A stretch of DNA of 64,000 nucleotides from JAQVWU01 sp964628455 (GTDB taxonomy: Bacteria > Bacillota > Clostridia > Oscillospirales > CAG-272). Below are positions 46,943 through 54,992 of the stretch, one piece after another. A program made the translations under genes and the position numbers. The notes under the pieces were generated by a model that saw only the letters and a list, made by a program, of their open reading frames with translations, was not told the DNA's origin and searched no databases. The DNA is taken from NCBI GenBank assembly GCA_964628455.1, contig CAZVPD010000001.1, positions 40,949 to 104,948 on the forward strand, written 5' to 3'. Each line of letters opens with the position of its first letter. The first letter of the stretch is position 1.

Positions 46943-46985
46943 ATGATAGCACGGATCACCGGGCCTGTCTGTGATCCCGGTCACA
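46943..46985 (-). promoter_or_regulatory. CRP/FNR-family site (46970-46985) and -10 of the ric-gapN promoter
   Basis: TGTGATCCCGGTCACA is a perfect TGTGA-N6-TCACA palindrome. The minus-strand -10 TATCAT is at 46948-46943, which would start RNA near 46936, and the palindrome centre (46977.5) is then at about -41.5, the class II activator position. No good -35 is present, as expected for an activated promoter. HcpR and other nitrosative-stress regulators of this superfamily bind similar sites; the regulator itself is not in the window. Confidence 0.65.
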
Positions 46986-47010
46986 AAACCCGCCGCGGAA
47001 ATTGTCCGGT

Positions 47011-47778
47011 CTATCCGAAAAGGAAGGATGTCATCGAAACGGAACCCAGCGTGCACGAGTTGTTGAAGACCGTCAGTCTGTCCTCCGGTCCCGCCGCGCC
47101 GAGAACGTACAGCAGCGGCCAGAAGTGGTCGGGCGTCGGGACGGCAAGCCGGGCGGCTTTTCCCGCCTGCTTATAATCGAGCACGCCGGCGAAGTCCCCG
47201 CCGGTTATTCTGTCCCGGATGTAGCTGTCGAATTCCCCGGCCCAGCCGAACCCCCCTTCGGTCTCCCATGAGACCATGGAAAGGTTGTGCACGATGTTGC
47301 CGCTCCCGAGGATCAGCACGCCCTTCTCCCGAAGCGCCGCGATCTCGCCGCCCATGCGGAAATGTTCCCGCGCATCCGCGTTTTTGTCGACGCTGAGCTG
47401 AAAGACGGGGATGTCGGCGTCCGGGTACATCCTGCACAGGACGGACCAGGCGCCGTGGTCAAGGCCTCTTTCGCTGTCTGTTGTCACGGTCCTTCCGATC
47501 AGCCCGGCGGTTTCGCGCGCGAGCGAAGGCGAACCGGGCGCGTCATACAGGACCTGGTATATTTCATCGGGAAAACCGTACATGTCGTAGATCATCTGCG
47601 GTTCGGCGGTGTCCGATACCCTTGTCCCGTCCGTGTACCAGTGGGCGGAGACGGCGACAATCGCCTCCGGTTTCGGTATTTTCGCGGCGGTCCTGATCCA
47701 TTCCGCCGTCCAGGCGTTGTTTTCGAGGGCGTTCATCGGCGACCCGTGGCCGATAAAGAGAACGGGCATTTTTTTCAT
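47011..47778 (-). CDS. ygiD: DODA-type extradiol dioxygenase family protein (YgiD-like)
   Basis: The 255-residue protein belongs to the class III extradiol ring-cleaving dioxygenase family that includes 4,5-DOPA dioxygenase. Metal-site residues are visible in FIGHGSPMNALE, VSAHWYTDGT and GLDHGAWSVL, and a further His in LGSGNIVHNLS. Length and motif order match YgiD. The enzyme needs oxygen for ring cleavage, which is odd in an otherwise anaerobic setting; it may have another role or scavenge oxygen. AAAGGAGAAAAC lies ahead of the ATG. Confidence 0.85.
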   Translation of the reverse strand: MKKMPVLFIGHGSPMNALENNAWTAEWIRTAAKIPKPEAIVAVSAHWYTDGTRVSDTAEPQMIYDMYGFPDEIYQVLYDAPGSPSLARETAGLIGRTVTTDSERGLDHGAWSVLCRMYPDADIPVFQLSVDKNADAREHFRMGGEIAALREKGVLILGSGNIVHNLSMVSWETEGGFGWAGEFDSYIRDRITGGDFAGVLDYKQAGKAARLAVPTPDHFWPLLYVLGAAGPEDRLTVFNNSCTLGSVSMTSFLFG

Positions 47779-47819
47779 CTGTTTTCTCCTTTCGCGTTCG
47801 GCAGGATTTGACGGACGAT

Positions 47820-47862
47820 CAAAAAAACCGCGGCGGCGCCGACTGATCGGCGCTGCCGCGGT
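47820..47862 (-). terminator. Terminator after the 74-aa gene
   Basis: On the minus strand AACCGCGGCAGCGCCGA pairs with TCGGCGCCGCCGCGGTT with one mismatch and is followed by a T-run (47827-47820). Confidence 0.85.
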
Positions 47863-47870
47863 TCCCGGAA

Positions 47871-48095
47871 TTATTTCTTGAAAAGCTTTTTTACGGAACC
47901 CAGCAGGCCGCCCGCTTTGTCGACGTTGATCTTTGCTTTGACGCCGCTTATAAGCTCGTTGACCTTATCGTCCGGAAGGTCGATGCCCAGAACGGATTCG
48001 ACGGCCTTGACCGGATCTTTGGCGAATTTGGACGCGAAGTCCTTGTCCGACTGCACTTTTTTAACGATCTCTTCGATTTTGGCTTTGATGTCCAT
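47871..48095 (-). CDS. Small helical protein of unknown function (74 aa)
   Basis: The product starts MDIKAKIEEIVKKVQSDKDF and looks like two or three helices: a charged helix, a turn at LGIDLPDDKV, and a Lys/Ala helix that ends DKAGGLLGSVKKLFKK. Similar short proteins are common in Clostridia. The pattern of an acidic helix with LPDD and a late Gly-Gly recalls nitrile hydratase-like leader peptides of natural-product clusters, but no modifying enzyme or transporter is near, so this is only a resemblance. A GGGG lies ahead of the ATG, and a strong terminator follows. Confidence 0.75.
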   Translation of the reverse strand: MDIKAKIEEIVKKVQSDKDFASKFAKDPVKAVESVLGIDLPDDKVNELISGVKAKINVDKAGGLLGSVKKLFKK

Positions 48096-48134
48096 GATGT
48101 ACCCCTTTTTTTTATTTATGGATCCGTCCGGCGT

Positions 48135-48827
48135 TTATTCTTTTGCCGGGAACAGATATTTGAAGGCGAAGGCCGCGAGAACCGCTCCGGCAAGGGGAGC
48201 GAGGATGAACACCCACACCTGGGAGAGGGCTTCCCCGCCCGCGAAGATCGCGGGGGCAAGGCTTCTCGCCGGGTTGACCGACGTTCCGGTCAGCGGGATG
48301 CCGATGATGTGCACAAAGGTGAGGGTAAAACCGATGACGATGCCCGCAAGGCTCGAGGTCGCCTTGCTCGATGTCACGCCGAGGATGGTCATGACGAAGA
48401 CGAAGGTCAGCACGATTTCAACGGCGATCGCGCCCGCCATGCTCAGGCCGACGCCGCTCGATGCGCCGAAGCCGTTTGCCCCGAAGCCCGAAAGCGTTTC
48501 GGAACCCGATACCACAAACGCAAGGAAAGCGCTCCCCGCGAGCGCGCCGATGATCTGCGCTATGACGTAGCCGATGAAATCCTTCAGGCCCAGTCTGCCC
48601 GTGATCAGGGCCGCGAGGGAAACCGCAGGATTGACATGGCAGCCGGAGACATGCCCGATCGCGTAGGCCGCCGCCACGATGGCGAGTCCGAAAGCGAGCG
48701 CGATGGCCGTCACGCCCAGAAAGCCCGTTCCCGTTCCGCCCGTAAAGCCGCCCGTCACGACGGCGGTCCCGCAGCCGAAAAACACGAGAACGAAGGTGCC
48801 GAAAAGTTCCGCGAGATATTTTTTCAC
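48135..48827 (-). CDS. aqpZ: Aquaporin / MIP family channel
   Basis: This 230-residue membrane protein has six predicted helices and the two pore motifs of the family, HVNPAVS (first loop) and SVNPARS (second loop). It passes water and perhaps small neutral solutes across the cytoplasmic membrane. The length is that of AqpZ rather than of the longer glycerol facilitators, but the selectivity filter cannot be read with confidence. The start is GTG at 48827-48825, with AGGAGG 6 nt upstream. No genes for glycerol use adjoin it. Confidence 0.9.
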   Translation of the reverse strand: MKKYLAELFGTFVLVFFGCGTAVVTGGFTGGTGTGFLGVTAIALAFGLAIVAAAYAIGHVSGCHVNPAVSLAALITGRLGLKDFIGYVIAQIIGALAGSAFLAFVVSGSETLSGFGANGFGASSGVGLSMAGAIAVEIVLTFVFVMTILGVTSSKATSSLAGIVIGFTLTFVHIIGIPLTGTSVNPARSLAPAIFAGGEALSQVWVFILAPLAGAVLAAFAFKYLFPAKE

Positions 48828-49120
48828 CGCAAGTCCTCCTTATAATTTAAAATTTATCCTAAAAAAACAAGCGCGCGTGATTTATCCCTCTGCCTGTATG
48901 ATACAATAAAATCATGGAAAATGCAAGGGTTTTTCACGTTTTCTTTAATAATTCCACTCTTTTTTTCGTGTTTATGAATAATAAAACCCGGTTATTTCAA
49001 TTATTTTTTATTTATCTGTTGCGTTCTGCCCCGTTTTGGTATATGCTTTTCATAGAACGTTCTCCGCCGGAGGCGGCATTGTCCTTTGGCCCGCGGACGG
49101 GGATTTCAGGGGGATATGTT

Positions 49121-49861
49121 ATGATCTTTCGCTTTCAGCTGTACAAAAAACCCTTTAGCGTGTCCGCCGTGCTGTTTTTCCTGGGGCTGGGCATGATAGC
49201 GGGCGGGATTTTCCTTTCGGAATATACCGTCAGCATGGATTATTACGGAATGGCCGCGGGCGGCCTGCTTGTCTTCATCACGGGCATCGTCGTCTATGCC
49301 GTATACGGAAAACTCGAAAAGCAGTATCAGAATATGCTGAGAAACGGCCCGCTGCTCCGTTTCACCGTCGAAAGCCGGTATTTAAAGCAGATCATCGACA
49401 AAAACATCGAGGACATCCGGTCGCAGAACAAAGCGCTTCTGTTCGTCATGCTTTTTTTCTGCGTGCTGGTCGCCGTTGTCATGCCTTTCTTTTTCGAATA
49501 CGGATATCTCTTCATCTTCATAGGGATCGGGCTGGGGGCCTTTCTGTCCGCCGCAGCTTTCGTCATCACATCCTACAGGGTCGCAAAGCAGAGGAACGGA
49601 AAGAACGAATTTATCCTGACCCGTCAGAGCGCGTACGCCAACGGCGAATTTCATTCGTGGAATATGCCCGGAACGTCGCTGACCGAGGTAAAATACGTCG
49701 CTCCCGATCCGAAAAAAGACAGGCCCGGCCGGCTCGAGCTGACCTATCTGGCCGTATCCTACCCCGCGCCCCTCGAGCAGAAGGTCAATATCCCGGTCCC
49801 CGCAGAATTTGAATGCGATATCCCCGGGGTCATGCAGGCCCTCCGCGAACAGATCCCCTGA
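49121..49861 (+). CDS. Integral membrane protein of unknown function (246 aa)
   Basis: The ATG at 49121 has GGGGG 7 nt upstream, and is preferred to the upstream ATG because the extra 69 residues look non-coding. Four hydrophobic segments are visible: two near the N-terminus (SAVLFFLGLGMIAGGIF; GLLVFITGIVVYAVYG) and two around residues 105-150 (ALLFVMLFFCVLVAVVMPF; LFIFIGIGLGAFLSAAAF). The C-terminal 90 residues form a soluble beta-rich domain with MPGTSLTEVKYVAP. No family is recognised. Confidence 0.7.
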   Translation: MIFRFQLYKKPFSVSAVLFFLGLGMIAGGIFLSEYTVSMDYYGMAAGGLLVFITGIVVYAVYGKLEKQYQNMLRNGPLLRFTVESRYLKQIIDKNIEDIRSQNKALLFVMLFFCVLVAVVMPFFFEYGYLFIFIGIGLGAFLSAAAFVITSYRVAKQRNGKNEFILTRQSAYANGEFHSWNMPGTSLTEVKYVAPDPKKDRPGRLELTYLAVSYPAPLEQKVNIPVPAEFECDIPGVMQALREQIP

Positions 49862-49894
49862 TACGGCGCCGCGGGAAACTTTTTGGGACATTAA

Positions 49895-50140
49895 AATACC
49901 ATGTTTATCGTTTATACTTTGTCACGGAATCGTTTGCACCCTTGTATGGGATAAGGAACGCCATGCGTTCCCTGTTCCCTGCAGGATACGGCGTCGCAGG
50001 ATACCTCTTCCGGGGAATACCATGTTTATCGTTTATACTTTGTCACGGAATCGTTTGCATCCTTGTATGGGGACAATGGAACGCCATGCGTTCCCTGTTC
50101 CCTACAGGATACGGCGTTCCTCATACCACGTTGATATAAA
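49895..50140. repeat. REP-like block upstream of the RAYT gene: two direct copies of a 121-nt unit
   Basis: Two units start at 49895 and 50016 (AATACCATGTTTATCGTTTA) and differ by few changes. Each carries one hairpin with arms GGAACGC/GCGTTCC (49955-49971; 50078-50094) followed by TTCCCT-CAGGATACGGCG. A close inverted copy of the unit is at 61150-61245. Confidence 0.85.
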
Positions 50141-50163
50141 CTGAATTTGTATTGAAGGTATTT

Positions 50164-50670
50164 ATGATGTATTTGCCGAACAGAAGGCTGCACAGATTAA
50201 AATCATACGATTACAGTCAAAACGGTTATTATTTTATAACGATATGCACAAAATACCGGCGAAAAATATTATGTGATATTTCCGGCATCGGTACTATCAT
50301 TGTATCCGATACGGGACAATCGGTTCTGGACGCATGGGAAAAAATGAACCACATCGATGAAAACATAAAAACAGATTGTTTTTGCATGATGCCCAACCAT
50401 ATTCACGGCATTATTATCATTCAAAATCAACCGGTTCATGTACCGCAGGACGAACACGGCAAGCGGCGCTCCATTCAGGACATCGTAAGCGGATTCAAAT
50501 CGGCAACCACGAGGAAATTCAATGAATCCGCAGGCGAACAAGAAAAAAATCATTTATGGCAATCGTCTTTTTATGATGAAGTGATAAGAAGCACGGATAT
50601 GTTATACGAAGTCCGTAAATATATCAACGAAAACCCGAAGGCTTGGGCTTCGGACGAATATTTTTTATAA
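50164..50670 (+). CDS. REP-associated tyrosine transposase (RAYT), Y1/HUH-type
   Basis: The 168-residue protein belongs to the IS200/IS605-related Y1 transposase family. It has NGYYFITICTKYRRKILC at the N-terminus, the HUH-type metal site in MMPNHIHGIIIIQ (His-Ile-His) and the terminal WQSSFYDEVIRSTDMLYEV with the closing KYINENPKAW typical of RAYTs. The catalytic Tyr is probably in the last third. RAYTs cut and copy REP hairpins as single strands. ATG 50164 follows AAGG. The hairpins flanking it on both sides match this system. Confidence 0.88.
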   Translation: MMYLPNRRLHRLKSYDYSQNGYYFITICTKYRRKILCDISGIGTIIVSDTGQSVLDAWEKMNHIDENIKTDCFCMMPNHIHGIIIIQNQPVHVPQDEHGKRRSIQDIVSGFKSATTRKFNESAGEQEKNHLWQSSFYDEVIRSTDMLYEVRKYINENPKAWASDEYFL

Positions 50671-51083
50671 TATAAACACCGGAACGCCGGAATGATATAA
50701 CGATATAACGGAGGAATACCGGGGACAATGGAACGCGCGGCGTTCCTTATCCCATACAGGTGTGGCAGCATTACGCGCAGTCGCGTCCGGGGTAATAATG
50801 AATACAATGTAAAACGTTTGCGCTTTGTCCCGGTTATTGCTAAGCCCTTGTAGGGAACGCTGTCCTCAGCGTTCCTCGGATTACCGCATACATCATGGTA
50901 TTGCATGAAGCTCCGATTACGGGAATATTTTTACCTGAACATCCTGATTATGCATTGTGGTGTTCGAGGAACGCCGAGGACAATGGAACGCGCGGCGTTC
51001 CTTGTTCCCTACAGGAATTGGAGCATTGCGCGAAGCCGTATTTATAGTAATATTAATAACATGCCTGTCGTTTGCATCCGCAT
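50671..51083. repeat. REP-like block downstream of the RAYT gene
   Basis: No gene is present. Three hairpins are found: 50730-50746 (GGAACGC/GCGTTCC), 50854-50875 (GGAACGCTG/CAGCGTTCC) and 50985-51001 (GGAACGC/GCGTTCC). The last two bracket about 110 nt that contain GATTACGGGAATATTTTTAC, the same core as in the distal block but in the opposite orientation. CCCTTGTAGG and TTCCCTACAGG flank the hairpins. Confidence 0.85.
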
Positions 51084-51119
51084 AAAAAAAGCCGGGGAAG
51101 ACGTTCGTCTTTCCCGGCC
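51084..51119 (-). terminator. Terminator of the surface-structure operon
   Basis: On the minus strand GCCGGGaAAGAC pairs with GTCTTcCCCGGC around a short loop, followed by eight T (51090-51083). It lies just after the sortase stop. Confidence 0.85.
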
Positions 51120-51123
51120 ATTA

Positions 51124-52029
51124 TTATTCTTTGACAAGGACGCCGTGCACGACGTAGCGCTTGTCGGAGGTCTGGTTGTCGCAGGTGGACAGCGTAATCA
51201 GTTTGGCCCCTGCCGACGGCGTGACACCGGACTTGAAATCCGAGTTCGCGACCGCTTTTTTAATATACTCCGCGAAAGCGTCCCCCGTCAGGTTCAGCAC
51301 GTAGGCGTCCGACTTGTCGGTCGTCATATAGCCGCTGAAGAGGATGATCTTATAATTGCCTTCGGGCGTGTAAAGCCTCATTTCCGGATGGCTGTCGTAA
51401 TAGCTCTGCTTCCGGTAACCGAGCAGGCTCGAGAACATCGTGCCGTTGAGCATGTTGTGCCCGTAGACGATCGTGTTGTTCCCGGTAAACGGTACGCTCC
51501 GCGCGTCGGTGAACAGCGTGCCGAGTTTGTTCTTTCTCCCGTTGAACAAGTGGGAGATGTAATAATCGTAGTCCTCTTCCGTGCCGCTCGCGGCAATCGG
51601 ATAGCTGATGAGCGTGCCCTCGCTGATGATCCACGCGGCAATGTCCCCGTTTACGGCCTTCAGCGCGGCGAAATCGACCGTTATGCGGCTGGTCGTCACC
51701 GTTTTGGGCGGCGCCGAAGTTTCGCGCGGCACGGCCGTTTCCGCCGTTTCCGCCGTCTCGGCCGTCCCGCCGGGCTCCGCCGTTTCCGTTGTTGCCGCCG
51801 TTTCCGCCGTCCCGGCCGTTTCCGCGGATCCGGGCGCCTGCGTTTCCGCCGCTTCCCCGGCGCCGGTGCCGACCGATAAGAACGAGCCGGCCGCTTCGAG
51901 ATAGGTGTCGTTTCCCCTTTTGTATTCCGAGTATGAGATAACCGCCATTATCATACATACAATGGCGGTTATAAGTATAATTACGATCGAAATATCAAGG
52001 AGAAGTCTTTTCGTCTTCTTATTCTTCAT
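51124..52029 (-). CDS. srtB: Class B sortase
   Basis: The 301-residue transpeptidase links sorting-signal proteins to the cell wall. It has an N-terminal membrane helix (about 9-32), an unusual low-complexity Glu/Thr/Ala linker (about 50-105), and a sortase fold with the active-site His in VYGHNMLNGTMF, Cys in ITLSTCDNQ (Cys283) and Arg in SDKRYVVHGVL. SHLFNGRKNKLGTLF and the TLSTC motif fit class B. It is the last gene of the operon, 29 nt after the TGD-bearing protein at 52059-52979, which is its likely substrate; the CBM9-like SPATGD proteins are further candidates. Confidence 0.88.
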   Translation of the reverse strand: MKNKKTKRLLLDISIVIILITAIVCMIMAVISYSEYKRGNDTYLEAAGSFLSVGTGAGEAAETQAPGSAETAGTAETAATTETAEPGGTAETAETAETAVPRETSAPPKTVTTSRITVDFAALKAVNGDIAAWIISEGTLISYPIAASGTEEDYDYYISHLFNGRKNKLGTLFTDARSVPFTGNNTIVYGHNMLNGTMFSSLLGYRKQSYYDSHPEMRLYTPEGNYKIILFSGYMTTDKSDAYVLNLTGDAFAEYIKKAVANSDFKSGVTPSAGAKLITLSTCDNQTSDKRYVVHGVLVKE

Positions 52030-52058
52030 GATATTGTCCTGTTCCGGATCCTGCGGGA

Positions 52059-52979
52059 TTATTTGCCCGACGGCTTTTCATCTTCGCGCAGACTGCGTTT
52101 TCTGTAGTATAGAAGCACCGTGAGCAGAAGGGTCAACAGCACGGCACCCGTGCACCAGAGGATGATCTCGCGGGCGTCGCCCGTGGGAGGTACGTCGTCC
52201 GGGGGAAGCGGGGCTTCCGTTTCGGCCGGCGCGAGCGGGACGGGTTCGTCCTCGATGTAGACGGTTTCGGGTTCGGTCGCAGGTTCGGTTTCCGGTACGG
52301 TTTCGGTCGCGGGCGCCTCGGTTTCGTCGGTCGGCTTCAGGATGTCATAATGAATTTCCGTTTCCTTTGCCGGAGGAGCGGTCGTCACCGCGGGGGGAGG
52401 CGTCACCGGAGGCGGCGTGTAGGGCGGGGTCACCGGCGGTACGATGGGCGGGAAGAACGGCTCGTCTTCGATGACCGTGAACACCCAGACCACTTCGCCG
52501 TATCCGCCCTGGAACTGATTGCTCCAGGTGATCGGCACGGTCAGGTTGACCGTGATGTCGAGGTCGGCGCCGCGCCTGAATCTTCCGAGCGAACGGTTCG
52601 TTGTCATGCCCGTCGTTCCCATATCCGCCGCGGAGGAGTTGTACCAGGAGCTGTTCGGCTCCACCGTGACGGAAAGCGTCAGGTCGCGCAGGAAAGCGAT
52701 GAACTGCGGTTCGACCGCTTCCGCGCGGAGGAAGATCTCCACCGTTTTTGTCGATGTGTTGCGGACGGTGATCTTCTGCGAGCGCGTGTCGCCGGGGACC
52801 ACCTGCTTGAAATTGTCGAATAAATCCGTGGTATCCGGAATAAAGACAAATTCTTCCGCCCGGCCGGCATACGTCACGGAGGTGTCGCCCGCGTATACGC
52901 CCGATAAGGGCATAGAGGCCAGAATGACGCCCGTGAGCAACGCCGCGGCTGCTTTCTTTAAGAAGTTTTTGATCTTCAT
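52059..52979 (-). CDS. Surface protein with VPPTGD sorting signal, likely sortase substrate
   Basis: The 306-residue product has a signal peptide (cleavage near GVYAGD), a beta-sandwich domain of about 150 residues with VPGDTRSQKITVRNTSTKTV (the TasA-like pattern seen also in the processed proteins upstream), a Pro/Thr/Glu-rich stalk (about 180-260) and VPPTGD (263-268) followed by a membrane helix and RKR. I infer a base or anchor subunit: its domain could join the TasA-like fibre, and the sorting signal would tie the fibre to peptidoglycan through the adjacent sortase. Its gene is separated from the TasA-like genes by a 120-nt gap with a strong hairpin. Confidence 0.8.
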   Translation of the reverse strand: MKIKNFLKKAAAALLTGVILASMPLSGVYAGDTSVTYAGRAEEFVFIPDTTDLFDNFKQVVPGDTRSQKITVRNTSTKTVEIFLRAEAVEPQFIAFLRDLTLSVTVEPNSSWYNSSAADMGTTGMTTNRSLGRFRRGADLDITVNLTVPITWSNQFQGGYGEVVWVFTVIEDEPFFPPIVPPVTPPYTPPPVTPPPAVTTAPPAKETEIHYDILKPTDETEAPATETVPETEPATEPETVYIEDEPVPLAPAETEAPLPPDDVPPTGDAREIILWCTGAVLLTLLLTVLLYYRKRSLREDEKPSGK

Positions 52980-53009
52980 GTCTTTATTCCCTTTCCAGAG
53001 TTTGGAATG

Positions 53010-53043
53010 TCCGGCGGGGATTCTTTTCGCCCTCCCCGCCGGA
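53010..53043 (-). promoter_or_regulatory. Stem-loop between the TasA-like genes and the anchor gene
   Basis: TCCGGCGGGG and CCCCGCCGGA pair perfectly around a 14-nt loop. There is no T-run after it on the minus strand, so it is more likely an RNA processing or stability element than a terminator. Confidence 0.5.
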
Positions 53044-53099
53044 GCCGAACGTCAAATATAATTTTAATTGGTTGTCAGAGAGAATCCTGCTGATCCGGA

Positions 53100-53675
53100 T
53101 TATGAAGGCCAGCCGGCAGCGAGATCATATGTGGCACCGTTGTTATACGCTTGGACTGCCTGAGCCTGAAGCTCGATGGTGACGGTTGCTCCCTGATATG
53201 CATTGGGCATATCCAAATCAAAAGTTACATTGGTAAAGAGCGGTACTCCCGTCTCGTTGGGAGCGTATACTATATCTGTATAGTAATACCAATCGCCGCT
53301 TTTCACCCATTTGCCGGTGGTATCATAATCGAGAAGTATATAAGAATCATCGAGTTCCGCGGCTGCGTTAGGTGATACAACGCTCGTCATTACTTTTACG
53401 CGAATCCATGCAGGGGTATTTTCCGGAAGGTTTTGAACATACACGGCTTTCGGGATAACATCGCCGGGAACTGCGTTATTAGCGGTTATCGTTATACCGT
53501 TGTCTCCTTCTGCGACACGTTGGCCGTTCTGATATTCGTTGATCTGAATTTCCAGTGTGTCTGCAGTGATTACGTTTTTCGCCGTGTCTTCTGATGTGAA
53601 ATACGCGAGTGTCGAGTATCCGGCTACCGCGACCAGTACGACCGCGAGAGCGATTGCGAGAATTTTCTTTTTCAT
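53100..53675 (-). CDS. TasA/camelysin-like protein 4
   Basis: The 191-residue product begins with a SipW-type signal peptide (MKKKILAIALAVVLVAVAGY) with the border STLAYFTSEDTAKNVITAD; the related sequence in TasA is cut by SipW. The mature beta-sandwich has NNAVPGDVIPKAVYVQN and PAWIRVKVMTSV, the pattern of the TasA/camelysin family. TasA-like proteins polymerise into biofilm fibres in Bacillus. AAAAGGAG lies ahead of the ATG. It is the last of four TasA-like genes in the operon and differs from the others by a long GDWYYYTDIVYA region, so it may be a minor or capping subunit. Confidence 0.82.
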   Translation of the reverse strand: MKKKILAIALAVVLVAVAGYSTLAYFTSEDTAKNVITADTLEIQINEYQNGQRVAEGDNGITITANNAVPGDVIPKAVYVQNLPENTPAWIRVKVMTSVVSPNAAAELDDSYILLDYDTTGKWVKSGDWYYYTDIVYAPNETGVPLFTNVTFDLDMPNAYQGATVTIELQAQAVQAYNNGATYDLAAGWPS

Positions 53676-53722
53676 GGCTTGTTTCTCCTTTTAATTTTTA
53701 AATTTAAATTTATATAGATTTA

Positions 53723-54346
53723 TTAAATCTCGGTAAATTGTGCCTGAGCAAGAGCGTATGCTTCGGCGAGAGTGTCAACATTGGCTGCCTGAACGGCAAA
53801 TCCCTGCGCGGTGATTGTAAAGCCGTCCGTAAGGGAAGCATATGTTGAAGAGCCGTCCACCGATGTGGGAAGCGTGATCTCGGTGAAGATGGGGGATGTG
53901 GACTGAGATGCACTGAGGGTTGTGGTATAACCGTATATATAGGTTTTGACATCTCCGGAAACGGAAGGAACCGCCATTGACGTCCACGGTGAGGGCATTA
54001 AAGCTGTAGCGATGCCTCCGAGAAGATCGGTGTCAACGGCTACGGCGTTGACGGCTGCCTGGAGGGCTGCCGCGTCGGTGACCGTCACTTTCATAAATAC
54101 CCATGCAGGCTGGGAAGTCGCGCCGATCGTTATCTTGGGGTCTTTATCATAACTGTCTGCCGGCATCAATAGGTGGCTGGCTGTCGGGTCCCAGCTTGGT
54201 TCGCTGATGGTCGCGCTGATATTACCCATTGTAAACATGTTGGTTACGGTTTCGGTCTGTGCCGTAAAGTATGCGAGCGTCGCGCCGACAGACAGCACGG
54301 CGACGAGAAGAACGGATATTGCTATGATCAGACTTCTTTTTTTCAT
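53723..54346 (-). CDS. TasA/camelysin-like protein 3
   Basis: The 207-residue product has a SipW-type signal (MKKRSLIIAISVLLVAVLSV) with the border GATLAYFTAQTETVTNMFTM. The mature part has a MPADSYDKDPKITIGATSQP stretch and QPAWVFMKVTVTD, also seen in TasA-like protein 2. The gene follows protein 2 after 51 nt with GGAGG ahead of its ATG. Secretion, trimming by the adjacent SipW and assembly into a surface fibre are inferred from the family and the operon. No heme or metal site is evident. Confidence 0.82.
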   Translation of the reverse strand: MKKRSLIIAISVLLVAVLSVGATLAYFTAQTETVTNMFTMGNISATISEPSWDPTASHLLMPADSYDKDPKITIGATSQPAWVFMKVTVTDAAALQAAVNAVAVDTDLLGGIATALMPSPWTSMAVPSVSGDVKTYIYGYTTTLSASQSTSPIFTEITLPTSVDGSSTYASLTDGFTITAQGFAVQAANVDTLAEAYALAQAQFTEI

Positions 54347-54397
54347 ATCTTTGCCTCCTGTTTTATTTATATATCATCAGTTTAATGGATGCTGCTG

Positions 54398-54949
54398 TTA
54401 CGGATTTAAAGCTGCCCAGGCGCCTTCGGCGGTTGCCGGAGTAATATAGTCATACTGGATCGCATATGCCGTGATTTTCAGGGTGTCATCAGCATTGGAA
54501 ACCAGATCAAGTTGCGCTTTGACCACGGTCGTAGGAACGGTGACCTGATTGTTCAGCAATACGGGAAATTCCTGAGGTGAAGCTGATTTTTCCGCTGTTC
54601 TGTAATAAACGACTCCGGAACCGGTATATCCGGGGAGAACAGTCCAGCCTGCTGCCGGCGCCCAGTCGATGACCGCTTCAAGATCGGCTGCTATTTCGAT
54701 CTTGACGAAAACGTAGCATTTTTCGCTGTTGGCGAGAACGGTTACTTTCGGGTCTTTGGTGATGGCTGCGCCGGGAACAATAAGGCTGTCGTCTACCCAG
54801 TTCGGTTCCGTCAGCGTGATGTCCACGTCGCCGACGGTAAATTCGTTCGTCAGGGTTCCTGTGGTCGAGGTGATCCACGCGATCGTGGACGCCGCGCCCA
54901 CGGCTATGATCGCGATCACTGCGATCAGGATGATCAGGGATTTTTTCAT
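54398..54949 (-). CDS. TasA/camelysin-like protein 2
   Basis: The 183-residue product has the SipW-type signal (MKKSLIILIAVIAIIAVGAA) with the border STIAWITSTTGTLTNEFTVG. Its mature domain includes VDITLTEPNWVDDSLIVPG, AAITKDPKVTVLANSEKCYV and VKAQLDLVSNADDTLKITAY. A single Cys occurs. It follows protein 1 after 43 nt and has GAAGTGAACC upstream of its ATG. It is most similar to protein 3, pointing to a duplication. It is probably a structural subunit of the fibre. Confidence 0.82.
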   Translation of the reverse strand: MKKSLIILIAVIAIIAVGAASTIAWITSTTGTLTNEFTVGDVDITLTEPNWVDDSLIVPGAAITKDPKVTVLANSEKCYVFVKIEIAADLEAVIDWAPAAGWTVLPGYTGSGVVYYRTAEKSASPQEFPVLLNNQVTVPTTVVKAQLDLVSNADDTLKITAYAIQYDYITPATAEGAWAALNP

Positions 54950-54992
54950 AGGTTCACTTCCTTTGTCGGTCTATGGTTCGATGTATATATTT

